Positions 41,284 through 51,290 of a stretch of DNA of 64,000 nucleotides are shown here, in pieces. The stretch lies in NCBI GenBank assembly GCA_028287135.1, contig JAQBQE010000036.1, positions 1 through 64,000 on the forward strand, given 5' to 3'. Origin of the DNA: Myxococcales bacterium (lineage in GTDB: Bacteria > Myxococcota_A > Polyangia > Haliangiales > Haliangiaceae). The notes beneath the pieces are model-generated. The model did not search any database. It saw only the letters and a program-made list of their open reading frames with translations, and was not told where the DNA came from. The translations under genes were made by a program, and so were the position numbers. The stretch's first letter is position 1. Each line of letters opens with the position of its first letter.

Positions 41284-42357
41284 TTAGAGCTTGATGACGC
41301 GGATGTAGTTGTAGGGGACGTCCTCGCCGCCGCCGCCGTCGGCGACGAACACCTTCGAGCCGTCGGGCGACACGCAGAGGCCTTCCATCGCGTAGAACTC
41401 CGACGCCAGCCGGTTGTCGTCGTCGATGTGACCGGCGGTGCCATTGCCCGCGATGGTGTCGACCGTGGTGCCCTGGATGCGGCGGACGCGGAAGTTCTTG
41501 GTGTCGGTGACGAACATGTCGCCATTCGCGGCGATCGCGAGACCCTGCGGGTTGTTGAACATCGCCGCGCCGGCCGCGCCGTCCGCGAAGCCCGCGGTGC
41601 CGCTACCGACGAACGTGCTGACCGTGCCGTCCATGCCGACGACGCGGAGGCGGTGGTTCTCCCAGTCGGTGACGATCAGGCTGCCGTCCGCGCGCTGGAC
41701 CATCGAGTACGGCTGCGCGAACTGCGCCGACGTGCCCTGCGCATCGACCATGCCCTTGGCGCCCGCGCTGCCCGCGAGCGTCGAGATCGAGCCGTTGCCG
41801 GGCTCGACGATCTTGATGACGTGGCTCTGGTAGTCGGCGAACGCGATGCGTCCATCCGCGAGCGCCGCGAGGCCGCGTGCGCGACCGATGTTCTCGGCAA
41901 CCACGGTGGCGGTCTTGGCCGACACATTGACCTTCCAGATCGTGCCGCTGATCGGCAGGTGCTGGCCCATCGTGTCGTTGTCGGTGCCGACGTAGAGGTT
42001 GCCGTCCTTGCCGAACACCATGCCGAACGGGCGGCGGAACTTCTCCTGCGAGATGAGGGTGCTGGTGGAGCCGTCGTCGGCGTCGACCACGCGGATCTTG
42101 CCGTTGTCGAAGTCGGCGACGTAGACGTTGCCGTCCTTGAACGCGCAGTTCACCGGGTTCGCGAACCGAGCAGTGCCGCGCTTTCCATCGACATACCCAG
42201 GCTCGTCGCTACCGGACAGCGTGCTGACGCCATCGGTGAACGGAGGGGCGTCGTCGCCGCCGCCGCCGTCAGAGCCACCGGGGTCCGACGTGCCACAGCC
42301 GACAAGGCCCACAAGGCCCGAGAGAAGGAACAGAGCTGCGAGGTTGATACGCGACAT
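41284..42357 (-). CDS. NHL-repeat lipoprotein
   Basis: MSRINLAALFLLSGLVGLVGCGTSD; repeated NPxGLAxxxxGxxxVxDxxNxRxRxI motifs. Confidence 0.85.
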   Translation of the reverse strand: MSRINLAALFLLSGLVGLVGCGTSDPGGSDGGGGDDAPPFTDGVSTLSGSDEPGYVDGKRGTARFANPVNCAFKDGNVYVADFDNGKIRVVDADDGSTSTLISQEKFRRPFGMVFGKDGNLYVGTDNDTMGQHLPISGTIWKVNVSAKTATVVAENIGRARGLAALADGRIAFADYQSHVIKIVEPGNGSISTLAGSAGAKGMVDAQGTSAQFAQPYSMVQRADGSLIVTDWENHRLRVVGMDGTVSTFVGSGTAGFADGAAGAAMFNNPQGLAIAANGDMFVTDTKNFRVRRIQGTTVDTIAGNGTAGHIDDDNRLASEFYAMEGLCVSPDGSKVFVADGGGGEDVPYNYIRVIKL

Positions 42358-42501
42358 AGTGGTTTCTCTTGTTGGTTGGAGAGCTACGGGCCCAGCTAGT
42401 AGCAAGAACGTTGCCTGCAGTACCGAACGCGGAAGTTGCGAAAATCCCTCGAGGTTCCGTGCGCGGGCGCCCACTGCGGGCAAACCGTGCTGCGCATCCG
42501 C

Positions 42502-42891
42502 TCACCGCTGAGCGGCAGCCGCGCGCTTGCGAGGCTCGATCACGTTGAGCGAGGCCAGGTGGTCGTGAATCTGGGGCGAGGTCAGCCGGGTGAGATCGCG
42601 CAGCACCTCGTCGACCCGGATCCCGTGGCGGGTCAGCCGGGTCTCATAGGTGTGGAGGTGCGCGAGCATGGTCGGGCTCGCGACCAGGATCACGTGGTCA
42701 AAGCCCTGCGAGGTCGCGATCGTCTCGAGCTCGCTGACCACCTCGTTCGCGAACTGGGCGTCCTTGGTTCCGCGACCTGCATCACTGAGCCGCTTCTCCT
42801 CGACGAGAGTCGGCAGATCCTCATCGACGCGCTGGTAGGCATAGAGCCGGGCGCTGGTTCCGTCGACGATGGCAATGCACGCGCGATTCAT
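42502..42891 (-). CDS. host attachment protein (AtsA)-like
   Basis: MNRACIAIVDGTSARLYAYQ...FANEVVSELETIATSQGFDHVILVASPTMLAHL. Confidence 0.6.
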   Translation of the reverse strand: MNRACIAIVDGTSARLYAYQRVDEDLPTLVEEKRLSDAGRGTKDAQFANEVVSELETIATSQGFDHVILVASPTMLAHLHTYETRLTRHGIRVDEVLRDLTRLTSPQIHDHLASLNVIEPRKRAAAAQR

Positions 42892-43016
42892 GGGGCTCCG
42901 AGGGGTCGGGGCCGGACACTGCAACCCGTGAGCCCCGTTTTGCGCGGGATCTGAACCGAGTTACCTGCACGACGAGCAAACCCGCCCGCGCGCTGTCGCA
43001 CGGCGGGCGCCGGTGG

Positions 43017-43652
43017 TCAGAACGAGGCGTCGATCACGGGCAGCACGAGCGGCGCCGGATCGGTGCGCGACTGCACGAACGTCTCGCGATAGCCCTCGGC
43101 GACGACGCGCGCGAGCCCGACGATCATCCCCGCATAGACGAGCCGCGCCGGGATCTGCCGCCACCCGGTCATGCACCAGCCCTTGAAGATCTTCACGACG
43201 TCGTTCGCCGGGTGAAACAGCACCACGTCCTTGGCGAAGTCGACCCACAGGCCGGTCGCGAACACGGTCAGCCCGAGCCGCGCGTACGGATTGCTCGGCC
43301 ACGCATCCGTGAACACCAGCGCGGCAAACCCACCGAGCAGCAGCGCATCCGTGATCTTGGGCGCCAGGTAGAAGAACTGCTTGTCACTCCGCGTCTTCAG
43401 GCCGCGGACGTACGTCCAGCCGAACCGGAACTTGTTCGCGCGCGGATCCCGACCGGGCGGAAAGATCCGCACGCTCATCACCTCCGCGCCGACCAGCTTG
43501 GCCGCGAGTGCGTGACTGCCCTCGTGGAGCCCGACGCCGATGATGTACGTCGGCGGCGCGAGCGCGAGCCCGACGTAGAACAGATCGCGATGGTCGGGCT
43601 CGGCGTGCGCGGGACCCGCGAGCAGCACGAGCACGATGAGCCAGGCCCGCAC
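43017..43652 (-). CDS. membrane protein with M50-like HEGSH motif
   Basis: Signal peptide; YIIGVGLHEGSHALAAKLVGAEV; several TM helices. Confidence 0.6.
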   Translation of the reverse strand: MRAWLIVLVLLAGPAHAEPDHRDLFYVGLALAPPTYIIGVGLHEGSHALAAKLVGAEVMSVRIFPPGRDPRANKFRFGWTYVRGLKTRSDKQFFYLAPKITDALLLGGFAALVFTDAWPSNPYARLGLTVFATGLWVDFAKDVVLFHPANDVVKIFKGWCMTGWRQIPARLVYAGMIVGLARVVAEGYRETFVQSRTDPAPLVLPVIDASF

Positions 43653-43690
43653 CGCGTTGATTCTACCTGTACTGATATGGTCGCGCGGCG

Positions 43691-44113
43691 ATGCCCCGTG
43701 GAAAGAACAAGAAGCCGCGCTCCGAGCGCAAGAAGCAGCAACCCGTGCTCACGGACGAGCAGCAGTACCAGATGGAGCTGCTCGAGAACCTGTGCTGTCC
43801 GACCGCGACCGCCGAGCGCGTGGTCGAGGTGGCAGGCCTGCAGGTGGAGGCGTTCACGCTGCTCAACTCCGCGAGCTACGTGTGGCGCGACCAGCCCAAG
43901 CACGCCGAGATCCAGGAGGTGATCGTCGAGATGCGGCGCCTGATCGAGGTCAACCTGTCGGCGATCGTCGAGCTCGGCAAGAAGGCCGGCGACCTCATGC
44001 AGGCGGAGACCGAGCACGAGGACCTCGAGCCCAAGGACGTGGTCGCCCGGCTCGAGCCGATGTTCAAGGAGATGGAGGCCGAGCTAGCCGCTGACGGGGA
44101 TAGCAACCCATAG
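43691..44113 (+). CDS. hypothetical protein
   Basis: MPRGKNKKPRSERKKQQPVLTDEQQYQMELLENLC..., charged/helical. Confidence 0.5.
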   Translation: MPRGKNKKPRSERKKQQPVLTDEQQYQMELLENLCCPTATAERVVEVAGLQVEAFTLLNSASYVWRDQPKHAEIQEVIVEMRRLIEVNLSAIVELGKKAGDLMQAETEHEDLEPKDVVARLEPMFKEMEAELAADGDSNP

Positions 44114-44758
44114 CTCGTCGACCGCGTGAAACCCGAGCCGGGCGGCGAGCCGGAGCGAGGCGATGTTGTCCTCGGTCGCGCCCCACACCGGCTCGCGACC
44201 GGGGGAGCGTTCCGAGTGAATCAGCTGCGCCGCGACGATCGTCGCGAGCCCGAGCTGGCGGGCGCCTGGTGCGGTGTCGACGCCGATGTCAAACCAGCGC
44301 TCGCTGCGCGACGCCGCGTACGCGAACGAGACGGGTAGGCCGTCGACCCACGCGGTCCACACCGTGGTGTGGGTCAGCGCGTACGTGATCTCGGCGCGGA
44401 GATCCTCGGGCAGGTGCGTGAGGTCGGTGCCGGCGGGCAGCGGCTCGGCGCCCTCGTAGTCGGGGAGCTCGGCCGGATCGGTCAGCGTGTGGAGGATCGC
44501 GCGCACGCAGATCCGGGGCAGGGCAGCGACCAGATCGTCGCGCTCGCTTGCGAGCAGCAGCGTGTGATCGGGGAGCTCGGCGGCGAGCGCGATCACGTCG
44601 GCGACCGGGGCCTCCCCCCAGACCACGATCACCGGATCGGGACCGGTGCTGTCGCCGATGCAGCCGCCGGCACCGAGCGTGCGGCGCCAGGCGTGTGGAT
44701 CGGTCGACAGGCCATGGGCCTCGACCCAGCGCGGGAGGTCGGGGAGCCCGTCGATCAC
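44084..44758 (-). CDS. GNAT family N-acetyltransferase
   Basis: GTG start at 44758 overlapping the kinase stop; C-terminal FDIGVDTAPGARQLGLATIVAAQLIH...WGATEDNIASLRLAARLGF. Confidence 0.8.
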   Translation of the reverse strand: MIDGLPDLPRWVEAHGLSTDPHAWRRTLGAGGCIGDSTGPDPVIVVWGEAPVADVIALAAELPDHTLLLASERDDLVAALPRICVRAILHTLTDPAELPDYEGAEPLPAGTDLTHLPEDLRAEITYALTHTTVWTAWVDGLPVSFAYAASRSERWFDIGVDTAPGARQLGLATIVAAQLIHSERSPGREPVWGATEDNIASLRLAARLGFHAVDELWVAIPVSG

Positions 44759-46851
44759 TTCGGCTTCTTCTCGAGTCCTCTCAGCGCGCCGATCGCAGCC
44801 TTGGCGTCGTCGATCAGGCACGGATTGAACGGCTTGCGGTTCTTCGCCTTCTTGATGATCGCGCGCTCGAGCGGCTGAACGGCGCGTGGATCGTTGAGCG
44901 CGCGCAGCTTGGCGACCGCCTCCTTGCGCAGCTCGCACGATGCTTCCTGCTCGAGATCGAACGCGTAGGCGACGAGCAGATCGACCTCGCCGACGAGGTT
45001 CAGCTTCTCGATCACCTCGCGCACCGCATGGCGACGGTTGAGGTCCTGGCTGATCGCGGCCTTGAGCAGCAGCGGCTTGGCTTCCGGATCGGTCGTGTGA
45101 CCGGCCCAGACCTCGAACGCGTCCTTGACCACCGCGAGGTCCTTGTCGGCGCCCATCGCGCGGAGGTTCGCGCGCAGGGTGGGATTGGCCTCGAGCCGCG
45201 GGTCGTACTTGAGCGCGGTCTCGTAGGCGAGCAGCGACGGTCCGCTCTCGTGGCGCGCCGAGTACGCGTGGCCGAGGATGAGCTGCGCCATCGGATCCTT
45301 GGCGATCGCATCCTTCTCGGCCTCGAGGATCGCGATCGCTTTGCTCGGATCGCCCTGATCGACGAGCGCGATGTTGGCCTTGCCGGCCGGCGTGTTCGGA
45401 TCGAGCCCCGGCTCGCCGGTCGGTCCCGACGGCCGCGAGGTCAGCACCGCGATGATCACGCCCGCGATCGCCGCGGCCGCGACGATGCCGCCGTAGATCG
45501 CCCACTTCTTCTTCGAGCCCGCGGCCTTGACCCGGCGCATCGAGCCCGACGCATCGGGCTCGAGCGAATTGGCCACCCCCGACTCCTTGCCGATCGCCTG
45601 CGCGAGCCGCTGCTCCGGCGTCAGCCCGAAGATCGGCTCGCCGGTCGGCCCGGTGTACGGCAGGCCGAGGCCGACGCCGCCCTGCGGGATCTTGCCCGAC
45701 GGGCGCGAGCCCTGCGCGAGGCCGGGTGGGAGCCCCTTGGCCGGCGTTGCAACCTTCTTGTGGGTCGCCGACGACAGCTCCTCGTCGATCGCCGACATGA
45801 TGTTCTCGGACGCCTGCTCGTCGACGAAATCCGACGATCCGGTGATGTGGACCTCGCCATCGACCGAGACCAGCGGCTGGCTGCCGGTGTCCTGCGACTC
45901 CGGGCGCTCGAACTGGACATCCGTCCGGCCGCCATCGGGCGTGTGCAGCGCTTCCTCGACGGCGGCGAGGAAGACATCGGCGTTCGCATACCGATCGCTC
46001 GGCTTCTTGGTCAGCCCCTTGGCGATCAACCGCTCGATCGAGCTCGGCACCGGGCGGCCGTTCTTGATCAGGCGCTGGCGCATCGGCGGCACCGGCCGCG
46101 CGGTGTGCATCGACATCACCTCGAGCTTGTCGTCGCTGTAGAACGGCGGCTGGCCGGTCAGCATCTCGAAGCCCATCACGGCGGCGGCGTAGAGGTCGGC
46201 GCGGCCGTCCATCGGATTGCCGAGCGCCTGCTCGGGGGCCATGTAGATCGGGGTGCCGAACGCCATCCCGGCCTGGGTCAGCTTGACGCCGTCGTCGAGG
46301 TCGGCCGACGTCATGCCCTTGGCGATCCCGAAATCGAGGATCTTGGCGAAGTCGAGATCGTCGCCCTGGCGGATCAGGAAGATGTTCTCGGGCTTGATGT
46401 CGCGGTGGATGAGGCCCGCGTTGTGGATGTGCGAGAGCCCGCGGAGGATGTGGCCGAGGATGTGGAGCGCGCGGCCGGGGGCGAGCTGGCCCTCGGCCTC
46501 CATGACGTCGGCGAGCGACTTGCCGTCGAGCAGCTCCATCGCGAGATAGAGCGAGCCGTCAGGCAGCCGGCCCGAGTCGTAGACCGAGACGCAGTTGGGG
46601 TGGTCGATCTTGCCGACCGCGAGCGCCTCGCGCTCGAACCGGTTCCGGACCTCGGGGGAGGCGGCGAGCGAGGGGTGGAGGATCTTGACCGCGACCTGGC
46701 GGCGCAGGCCGACGTGGTGGGCGCGGTAGACCAGGCCCATGCCGCCACGGCCGAGCGTACTGTCGAGCCGGTAGCGGCCGTCGACCAGCATCCCGATCAG
46801 CTCCTCGCCGTCGCCTTCGACGGGAACCGGCGTGTCGCGCGGCGAGGCCAT
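44755..46851 (-). CDS. Ser/Thr protein kinase with TM and C-terminal helical region
   Basis: YRLDSTLGRGGMGLVYRA, VAVKIL, HRDIKPENIF, DFGIAKG, APEQALG; TM KWAIYGGIVAAAAIAGVIIAVL. Confidence 0.92.
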   Translation of the reverse strand: MASPRDTPVPVEGDGEELIGMLVDGRYRLDSTLGRGGMGLVYRAHHVGLRRQVAVKILHPSLAASPEVRNRFEREALAVGKIDHPNCVSVYDSGRLPDGSLYLAMELLDGKSLADVMEAEGQLAPGRALHILGHILRGLSHIHNAGLIHRDIKPENIFLIRQGDDLDFAKILDFGIAKGMTSADLDDGVKLTQAGMAFGTPIYMAPEQALGNPMDGRADLYAAAVMGFEMLTGQPPFYSDDKLEVMSMHTARPVPPMRQRLIKNGRPVPSSIERLIAKGLTKKPSDRYANADVFLAAVEEALHTPDGGRTDVQFERPESQDTGSQPLVSVDGEVHITGSSDFVDEQASENIMSAIDEELSSATHKKVATPAKGLPPGLAQGSRPSGKIPQGGVGLGLPYTGPTGEPIFGLTPEQRLAQAIGKESGVANSLEPDASGSMRRVKAAGSKKKWAIYGGIVAAAAIAGVIIAVLTSRPSGPTGEPGLDPNTPAGKANIALVDQGDPSKAIAILEAEKDAIAKDPMAQLILGHAYSARHESGPSLLAYETALKYDPRLEANPTLRANLRAMGADKDLAVVKDAFEVWAGHTTDPEAKPLLLKAAISQDLNRRHAVREVIEKLNLVGEVDLLVAYAFDLEQEASCELRKEAVAKLRALNDPRAVQPLERAIIKKAKNRKPFNPCLIDDAKAAIGALRGLEKKPK

Positions 46852-47007
46852 GCTGCGCGCCTATTGTGCCATCTGGAGGGCAGCCGTCCCACCGGCACGG
46901 GGCGTAGAAATATCGGGTAGTTGGATCGAGCGTACGAAGAGGAGATCGAACGCGCGCCTGCGAGTTGCCAGGTGAGGGGCGCATGTGTAGATTCGTCGCC
47001 CCAACAA

Positions 47008-47083
47008 GCCCAGATAGCTCAGTTGGTAGAGCAGGGGACTGAAAATCCCCGTGTCGGCGGTTCAACTCCGTCTCTGGGCACCA
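47008..47083 (+). tRNA. tRNA-Phe (GAA)
   Basis: gcccaga/tctgggc acceptor, anticodon stem-loop ggggactGAAaatcccc, T-arm, encoded CCA. Confidence 0.97.
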
Positions 47084-47794
47084 CGGAACTAGCGGAGATC
47101 GCGGATTCCTCGACGGAATTCACGATCGAGAGGGGAGCGGAGGCCGTGCCTCCAGCGGCTCCGTTGCCATGGTCCGGCACGTCGCGCGTTACACCGGCGT
47201 GCGACCCACCCGGCAGGCGCGCGATCGCGTCGGCGAGGACCGCATCGTCGAGTCGTCCGTACACGAGCTCGACCATCCGCGTGCTCGCGTGACCGAGCAG
47301 CGTGGCGACGACCCAGAGGCTGACGTGCTTCTGCACGAGCCACGACGAGAACGTGCGGCGCAGGTCGTTGCACGTCACCCGGGGGACGCCTGCGCGGCGA
47401 CACGCGGCGGTCAGGTCGCGGGTGATGCTGCCCCACGGTTCGACCACGGGCCCTGCCAGCCGGCGCGCTCGCCCATCAGCTCCAGCCACGGCAAGAGCTC
47501 GTCCGCGATCGGGACCGAGCGGCTCACCGTCTTGCCTTCGGGATCTGCAGCCGCTTGCGCTGCATGTCGACGTGGTCACCCCACCGCATCCGCTCGAGCT
47601 CGCCGCGGCGCGGGCCGACGAACGCGATCAGCATCAGCTAGAAGACGCGCCGGGTGCGAGCCCTCTTCGATCCGGGTCGCGATGTAGCGCTCGATGTTCT
47701 CGCGCGTGAGGCTGTCCAGCAAGCGATGCCCAATCACGCGCGGGAAGTGCCGCGCCTTGTTGCCGTAGCTGTCGCGTGTTCCTTCCGCCTTCAC
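47019..47794 (-). pseudogene. tyrosine recombinase/integrase, frameshifted
   Basis: Three frames: EGTRDSYGNKARHFPRVIGHRLLDSLTRENIERYIATR; IAFVGPRRGELERMRWGDHVD; CNDLRRTFSSWLVQKHVSLWVVATLLGHASTRMVELVYGRL. Confidence 0.85.
47033..47085 (+). repeat. att-like direct repeat, left (inside tRNA-Phe)
   Basis: 53 bp matching 54723-54775 with 2 mismatches. Confidence 0.9.
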
Positions 47795-47861
47795 GCCATG
47801 TGGGTCATCCGGCCGAGCCCGCTCGACATGCTCCGAGATGCCTAACGCTCGCCAACGCGGC

Positions 47862-48143
47862 TCAGCGTGCGAGCGCTTTGATGCCGGTCGCCGGCGTGGC
47901 CCTGGCGAGGTCGTACTGCGTCTGTAGGTTCATCCAAAACTCTGCCGACGTCTTGAACGCCGCAGCGAGCAGCTTGGCGGTGTCGGCCGTGACCCCGCGC
48001 TTACCCTTCACGAGCTCGTTGATGCGCTGCACGGAGACCTTCAGGTGCTCGGCCAGCTTGGTCTGCGGAATCTCCAGAGGGACGAGGAACTCCTTGAGTA
48101 GAATCTCGCCGGGGTGGGTTGGGATGCGGTTCTTGGGAGTCAT
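47862..48143 (-). CDS. higA: HigA-family antitoxin
   Basis: NRIPTHPGEILLKEFLVPLEIPQTKLAEHLKVSVQRINELVKGKRGVTADTAKLLAAAF. Confidence 0.92.
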   Translation of the reverse strand: MTPKNRIPTHPGEILLKEFLVPLEIPQTKLAEHLKVSVQRINELVKGKRGVTADTAKLLAAAFKTSAEFWMNLQTQYDLARATPATGIKALAR

Positions 48144-48151
48144 AGTGCCTC

Positions 48152-48451
48152 CTAGTGGTAATCAACGATTTGAACTTCGGTGGGACCAGCATCGGTCCAT
48201 ACGAAGAGGATGCGCCACTGCGAGTTGATTCGGATGCTGTGATAGCCGGCGCGGTCACCCTTGAGTGCCTCCAAGCGATTGCCCGGTGGCATCATGAGAT
48301 CGGTCAGGAAGTGCGCCGCGTTGAGCATATCGAGCTTGCCGATAGCAGCGACGAGAACATCGTTGGGCAGGCCGCGAACGCGAGCATTCTTCGTGCCGTG
48401 GAAGACATCTTCCGTCGTTGCGTCTCCGAAGCTCTGGATGCCCACAACCAA
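48152..48451 (-). CDS. higB: RelE/HigB-family toxin
   Basis: PPGNRLEALKGDRAGYHSIRINSQWRILFVWTDAGPTEVQIVDYH. Confidence 0.92.
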   Translation of the reverse strand: MVVGIQSFGDATTEDVFHGTKNARVRGLPNDVLVAAIGKLDMLNAAHFLTDLMMPPGNRLEALKGDRAGYHSIRINSQWRILFVWTDAGPTEVQIVDYH

Positions 48452-48530
48452 AACTTAACTGTTACACGGTATCCATGCAAGAGTTGATTTACGTCAGGCG
48501 AGAGCAGGCTACGCCGAACGACCAAGCGCT

Positions 48531-48944
48531 TCAGGGACAACCCGTCTCGCCATGCCCGCCCCGCATGCATCGCTCCCAGCCCGGGCCGCATGCGCTGCTG
48601 ACGATCGAACCTTGCGCGAGCGACACCGTATGCGCCGCGTTGACGTCCTGCTCACGTTGCAACAAATCGGCCTCGTCTCGATCGAGGTCTGCTTGTGACA
48701 GCACGCCCTGCTCCGTCAGCGCGCGGGTGCGGGCCGTCGAACGGGCGGCCATATTTCGCGCGGTCATGGCTCGCGTCTGATTGAACTCCGAGACACGTAA
48801 CGAGCTGGCTACACGCAAGCATTGCTCGCTCCATGTAACAGCCGTGGGTGCGACATGGTCGCCTACCCTGGCCGTTTCCGGCGTCGTCGATTTCTTGGAG
48901 CACGCGACGAAGAGCAGCACGACAACGAGAGCAGCCTGTCGCAT
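48531..48944 (-). CDS. small lipoprotein, hypothetical
   Basis: MRQAALVVVLLFVACSKKS lipobox. Confidence 0.45.
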   Translation of the reverse strand: MRQAALVVVLLFVACSKKSTTPETARVGDHVAPTAVTWSEQCLRVASSLRVSEFNQTRAMTARNMAARSTARTRALTEQGVLSQADLDRDEADLLQREQDVNAAHTVSLAQGSIVSSACGPGWERCMRGGHGETGCP

Positions 48945-49040
48945 CGGGTGGACGCTACCAGATCGATCCGCCACCGCCACGACTCCACTGCGTCGGAATC
49001 CCGCGGCGATACGAAGACGGAGGCGGGTGCCTCCAGACCC

Positions 49041-50612
49041 TCAGTGCATCGTGGGCTGCGGCTGCTCCGGGTGCGAGGGTTCCTCGGCTTCCGCCCCCCC
49101 ATCCGGACCTACCGTTTCCGGCGCGAGCAGCTTTTGCTTGTCGCGTGCCCGCTCGAGCGCCTGATCGATGCTGAAGCTCGCCGGTTTCTGTCGCGGCGGA
49201 AACTCCTCGAACGTCTGCAGGTACTCCGCGACGATCGCCTGTGCCGGCACCAGGACGAACGCGTGATCCATCATCCACTTGTCGTAGTACATCGAGGCGT
49301 CGACATCGCCGCGCTCGAACGGATCTGACCGCAGGTTGAAGAGCTTCGGCACGCGCAGCGCGACCATCGGTTCGCGCCAGACGTCCATGCCGTGGGCCCG
49401 CTGCTCGAGGAAGTGAACCTTCCACTGGTCGACGCGTAGCGCCATGAGGTCGCCATCGTCGCTCCAGTAGAGGAAGCCTCGACGAGGATTGGGTGCTTCG
49501 CCCGCGAGGTGCGGTAGCAGGTTGTAGCCGTCGATGTGGACCTTGAACGTCTTGTCGCCGACCGTGTGCCCCTGCTTGAGCTTCTCGACGATGTCGGGCT
49601 CGCCGGCGACCGCGACCAAGGTCGGCAGCATGTCGACGTGGGAGAACATCTCGTTCGACACCGTGCCGGGCTTGATCCTGCCGGGCCACCGGATCGCACA
49701 CGGGACGCGCCAGCCGCCTTCCCAGTTCGTGTCCTTCTCGCCGCGGAACGGGGTGGAACCACCATCCGGCCAGGTGAACACCTCGGCACCGTTGTCGGTC
49801 GAGTACATGACGATCGTGTCGTCGGCGATGCCGAGCTCGTCGAGCTTCGCGAGCAATTGCCCGACGTGTGCATCGTGCTCCACCATGCCGTCCGGGTACA
49901 CGCCGAGCCCGGTCTTGCCGACGGACTCCGGGCGCAAATGCGTGTTGACGTGCATGCGGGTCGCGTTGAACCAGATGAAGAACGGCTTGCCGTCCTTCTG
50001 CGTGCGGTCCATGAAGTCGAGCGTGGCGGCAACGAACTCGTCGTCGACGGTCTCCATGCGCTTCTTCGTGAGCGGCCCGGTGTCCTCGATCCGCTGCGTG
50101 CCATCGGCGTTCGCGTAGGTGTGCAGCACGCCGCGCGGACCGAACTTCTTGCGGAACTCTGGATTCTTCGGGTAGTCGGGCAGCTCGGGTTCCTCTTCGG
50201 CGTTGAGGTGGTAGAGGTTGCCAAAGAACTCGTCGAACCCGTGGGCGGTCGGGAGGAAGTCATCGCGATCGCCGAGGTGATTCTTGCCGAACTGCCCGGT
50301 CGCATACCCGAGTGGCTTCAGCAGATCGGCGATCGTCGGGTCCTCCGCCTGCAGTCCGATCTTGGCGCCCGGCAACCCGACCTTGGTCAGGCCCGTGCGG
50401 ATCGGGGACTGGCCGGTGATGAAGGCTGCGCGCCCGGCGGTGCAGCTCTGCTGCCCGTACCAGTCGGTGAACCGCACGCCTTCCGCCGCGACCCGATCGA
50501 TGTTGGGCGTGCGATAGCCCATCGCGCCCTGGTGGTAGCAGCTCGGGTTGAACCAACCGATGTCATCGCCCCAGATGATCAGGATATTTGGTTGTTTCGG
50601 TTTCTTGTTCAT
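49041..50612 (-). CDS. type I arylsulfatase
   Basis: NILIIWGDDIGWFNPSCYHQGAMGYRTPNIDRVAAEG...QQSCTAGRAAFITGQ (formylglycine Cys motif)...STDNGAEVFTWPDGG. Confidence 0.95.
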   Translation of the reverse strand: MNKKPKQPNILIIWGDDIGWFNPSCYHQGAMGYRTPNIDRVAAEGVRFTDWYGQQSCTAGRAAFITGQSPIRTGLTKVGLPGAKIGLQAEDPTIADLLKPLGYATGQFGKNHLGDRDDFLPTAHGFDEFFGNLYHLNAEEEPELPDYPKNPEFRKKFGPRGVLHTYANADGTQRIEDTGPLTKKRMETVDDEFVAATLDFMDRTQKDGKPFFIWFNATRMHVNTHLRPESVGKTGLGVYPDGMVEHDAHVGQLLAKLDELGIADDTIVMYSTDNGAEVFTWPDGGSTPFRGEKDTNWEGGWRVPCAIRWPGRIKPGTVSNEMFSHVDMLPTLVAVAGEPDIVEKLKQGHTVGDKTFKVHIDGYNLLPHLAGEAPNPRRGFLYWSDDGDLMALRVDQWKVHFLEQRAHGMDVWREPMVALRVPKLFNLRSDPFERGDVDASMYYDKWMMDHAFVLVPAQAIVAEYLQTFEEFPPRQKPASFSIDQALERARDKQKLLAPETVGPDGGAEAEEPSHPEQPQPTMH

Positions 50613-50753
50613 GACCGCGGCGGCTGCACAACGCAGACCCGCGCCTGCGTGGCGCACCCGAGGGGGCGGCCGCTCGTGCGCGCGCTGCGATCGCGCGGTG
50701 CGGGTTGAAGCGCGCGCCGACGCCGAGCGACCGCGGCGCACACAGCGAGCGGC

Positions 50754-51226
50754 CTAGCGGTCGCGGACGACGCAGCGGAATCCGAGGTGACACGTCGCGG
50801 TGTCGATCGGCTGCGCCATCCGCGCGTCGGGCCGATCGCGATGACAGTGGCTCGCTGCGCACAGGAACGAGCCACCCTTCATCACGCGGCGCGGAATCGG
50901 GATGTTCGGCATCCGCGGATCGACGCTGTTCTCGGCCGTGCCGCCGCGCGGATCGTGAACGGCGCAGCATCCACGAACGCGCCGTTGTGCCTTGTACCAG
51001 TCGCTCGTCCACTCCCAGACATTGCCGATCGTGTCGTAGTCCTCGGCGCGGACGGGAAGCTCGACGTGTCCTCGACGAACCGCGCGAACTGCGCGTTGGT
51101 CACCGCGTACGGATCGATCCAGAACGCGCGCACGCTCACGCAATGCGCCGGTGCTTCCTCCGCGTAGTGGCGGTCGGAGCCCATCAGAAACTCGCTTTCG
51201 GGGATCCGGACCAGGTCGTCCTTCAT
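50754..51226 (-). pseudogene. formylglycine-generating enzyme (SUMF1-like), internally deleted and frameshifted
   Basis: Frame 1 VRIPESEFLMGSDRHYAEEAPAHCVSVRAFWIDPYAVTNAQFARFVED; frame 2 IGNVWEWTSDWY...RRVMKGGSFLCAASHCHRDRPDAR...LGFRCVV; middle of the domain missing. Confidence 0.8.
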
Positions 51227-51290
51227 CACGATCGTCGCTACAGGCTCCGCGCCACGCAGGCCCCACCGTTGCACCGCTACGGACAAGGTC

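Noticed and set aside
42502-42891. Phage-related interpretation of the host-attachment-like protein
   Set aside because: The family name is historical; no phage genes surround it.
44759-45505. Upstream part of ORF 44084..45505 as an N-terminal domain of the acetyltransferase
   Set aside because: It is an off-frame reading of the kinase C-terminus; the GNAT starts at GTG 44758 overlapping the kinase stop.
44548-46920. 790-aa plus-strand ORF opposite the kinase
   Set aside because: Antisense codon-bias artefact; the minus strand encodes an unmistakable Ser/Thr kinase.
47019-47085. Peptide VVPRDGVEPPTRGFSVPCSTN and a similar one at 54571-54774
   Set aside because: Translation of the tRNA-Phe complement and of its partial copy, not a real conserved protein domain.
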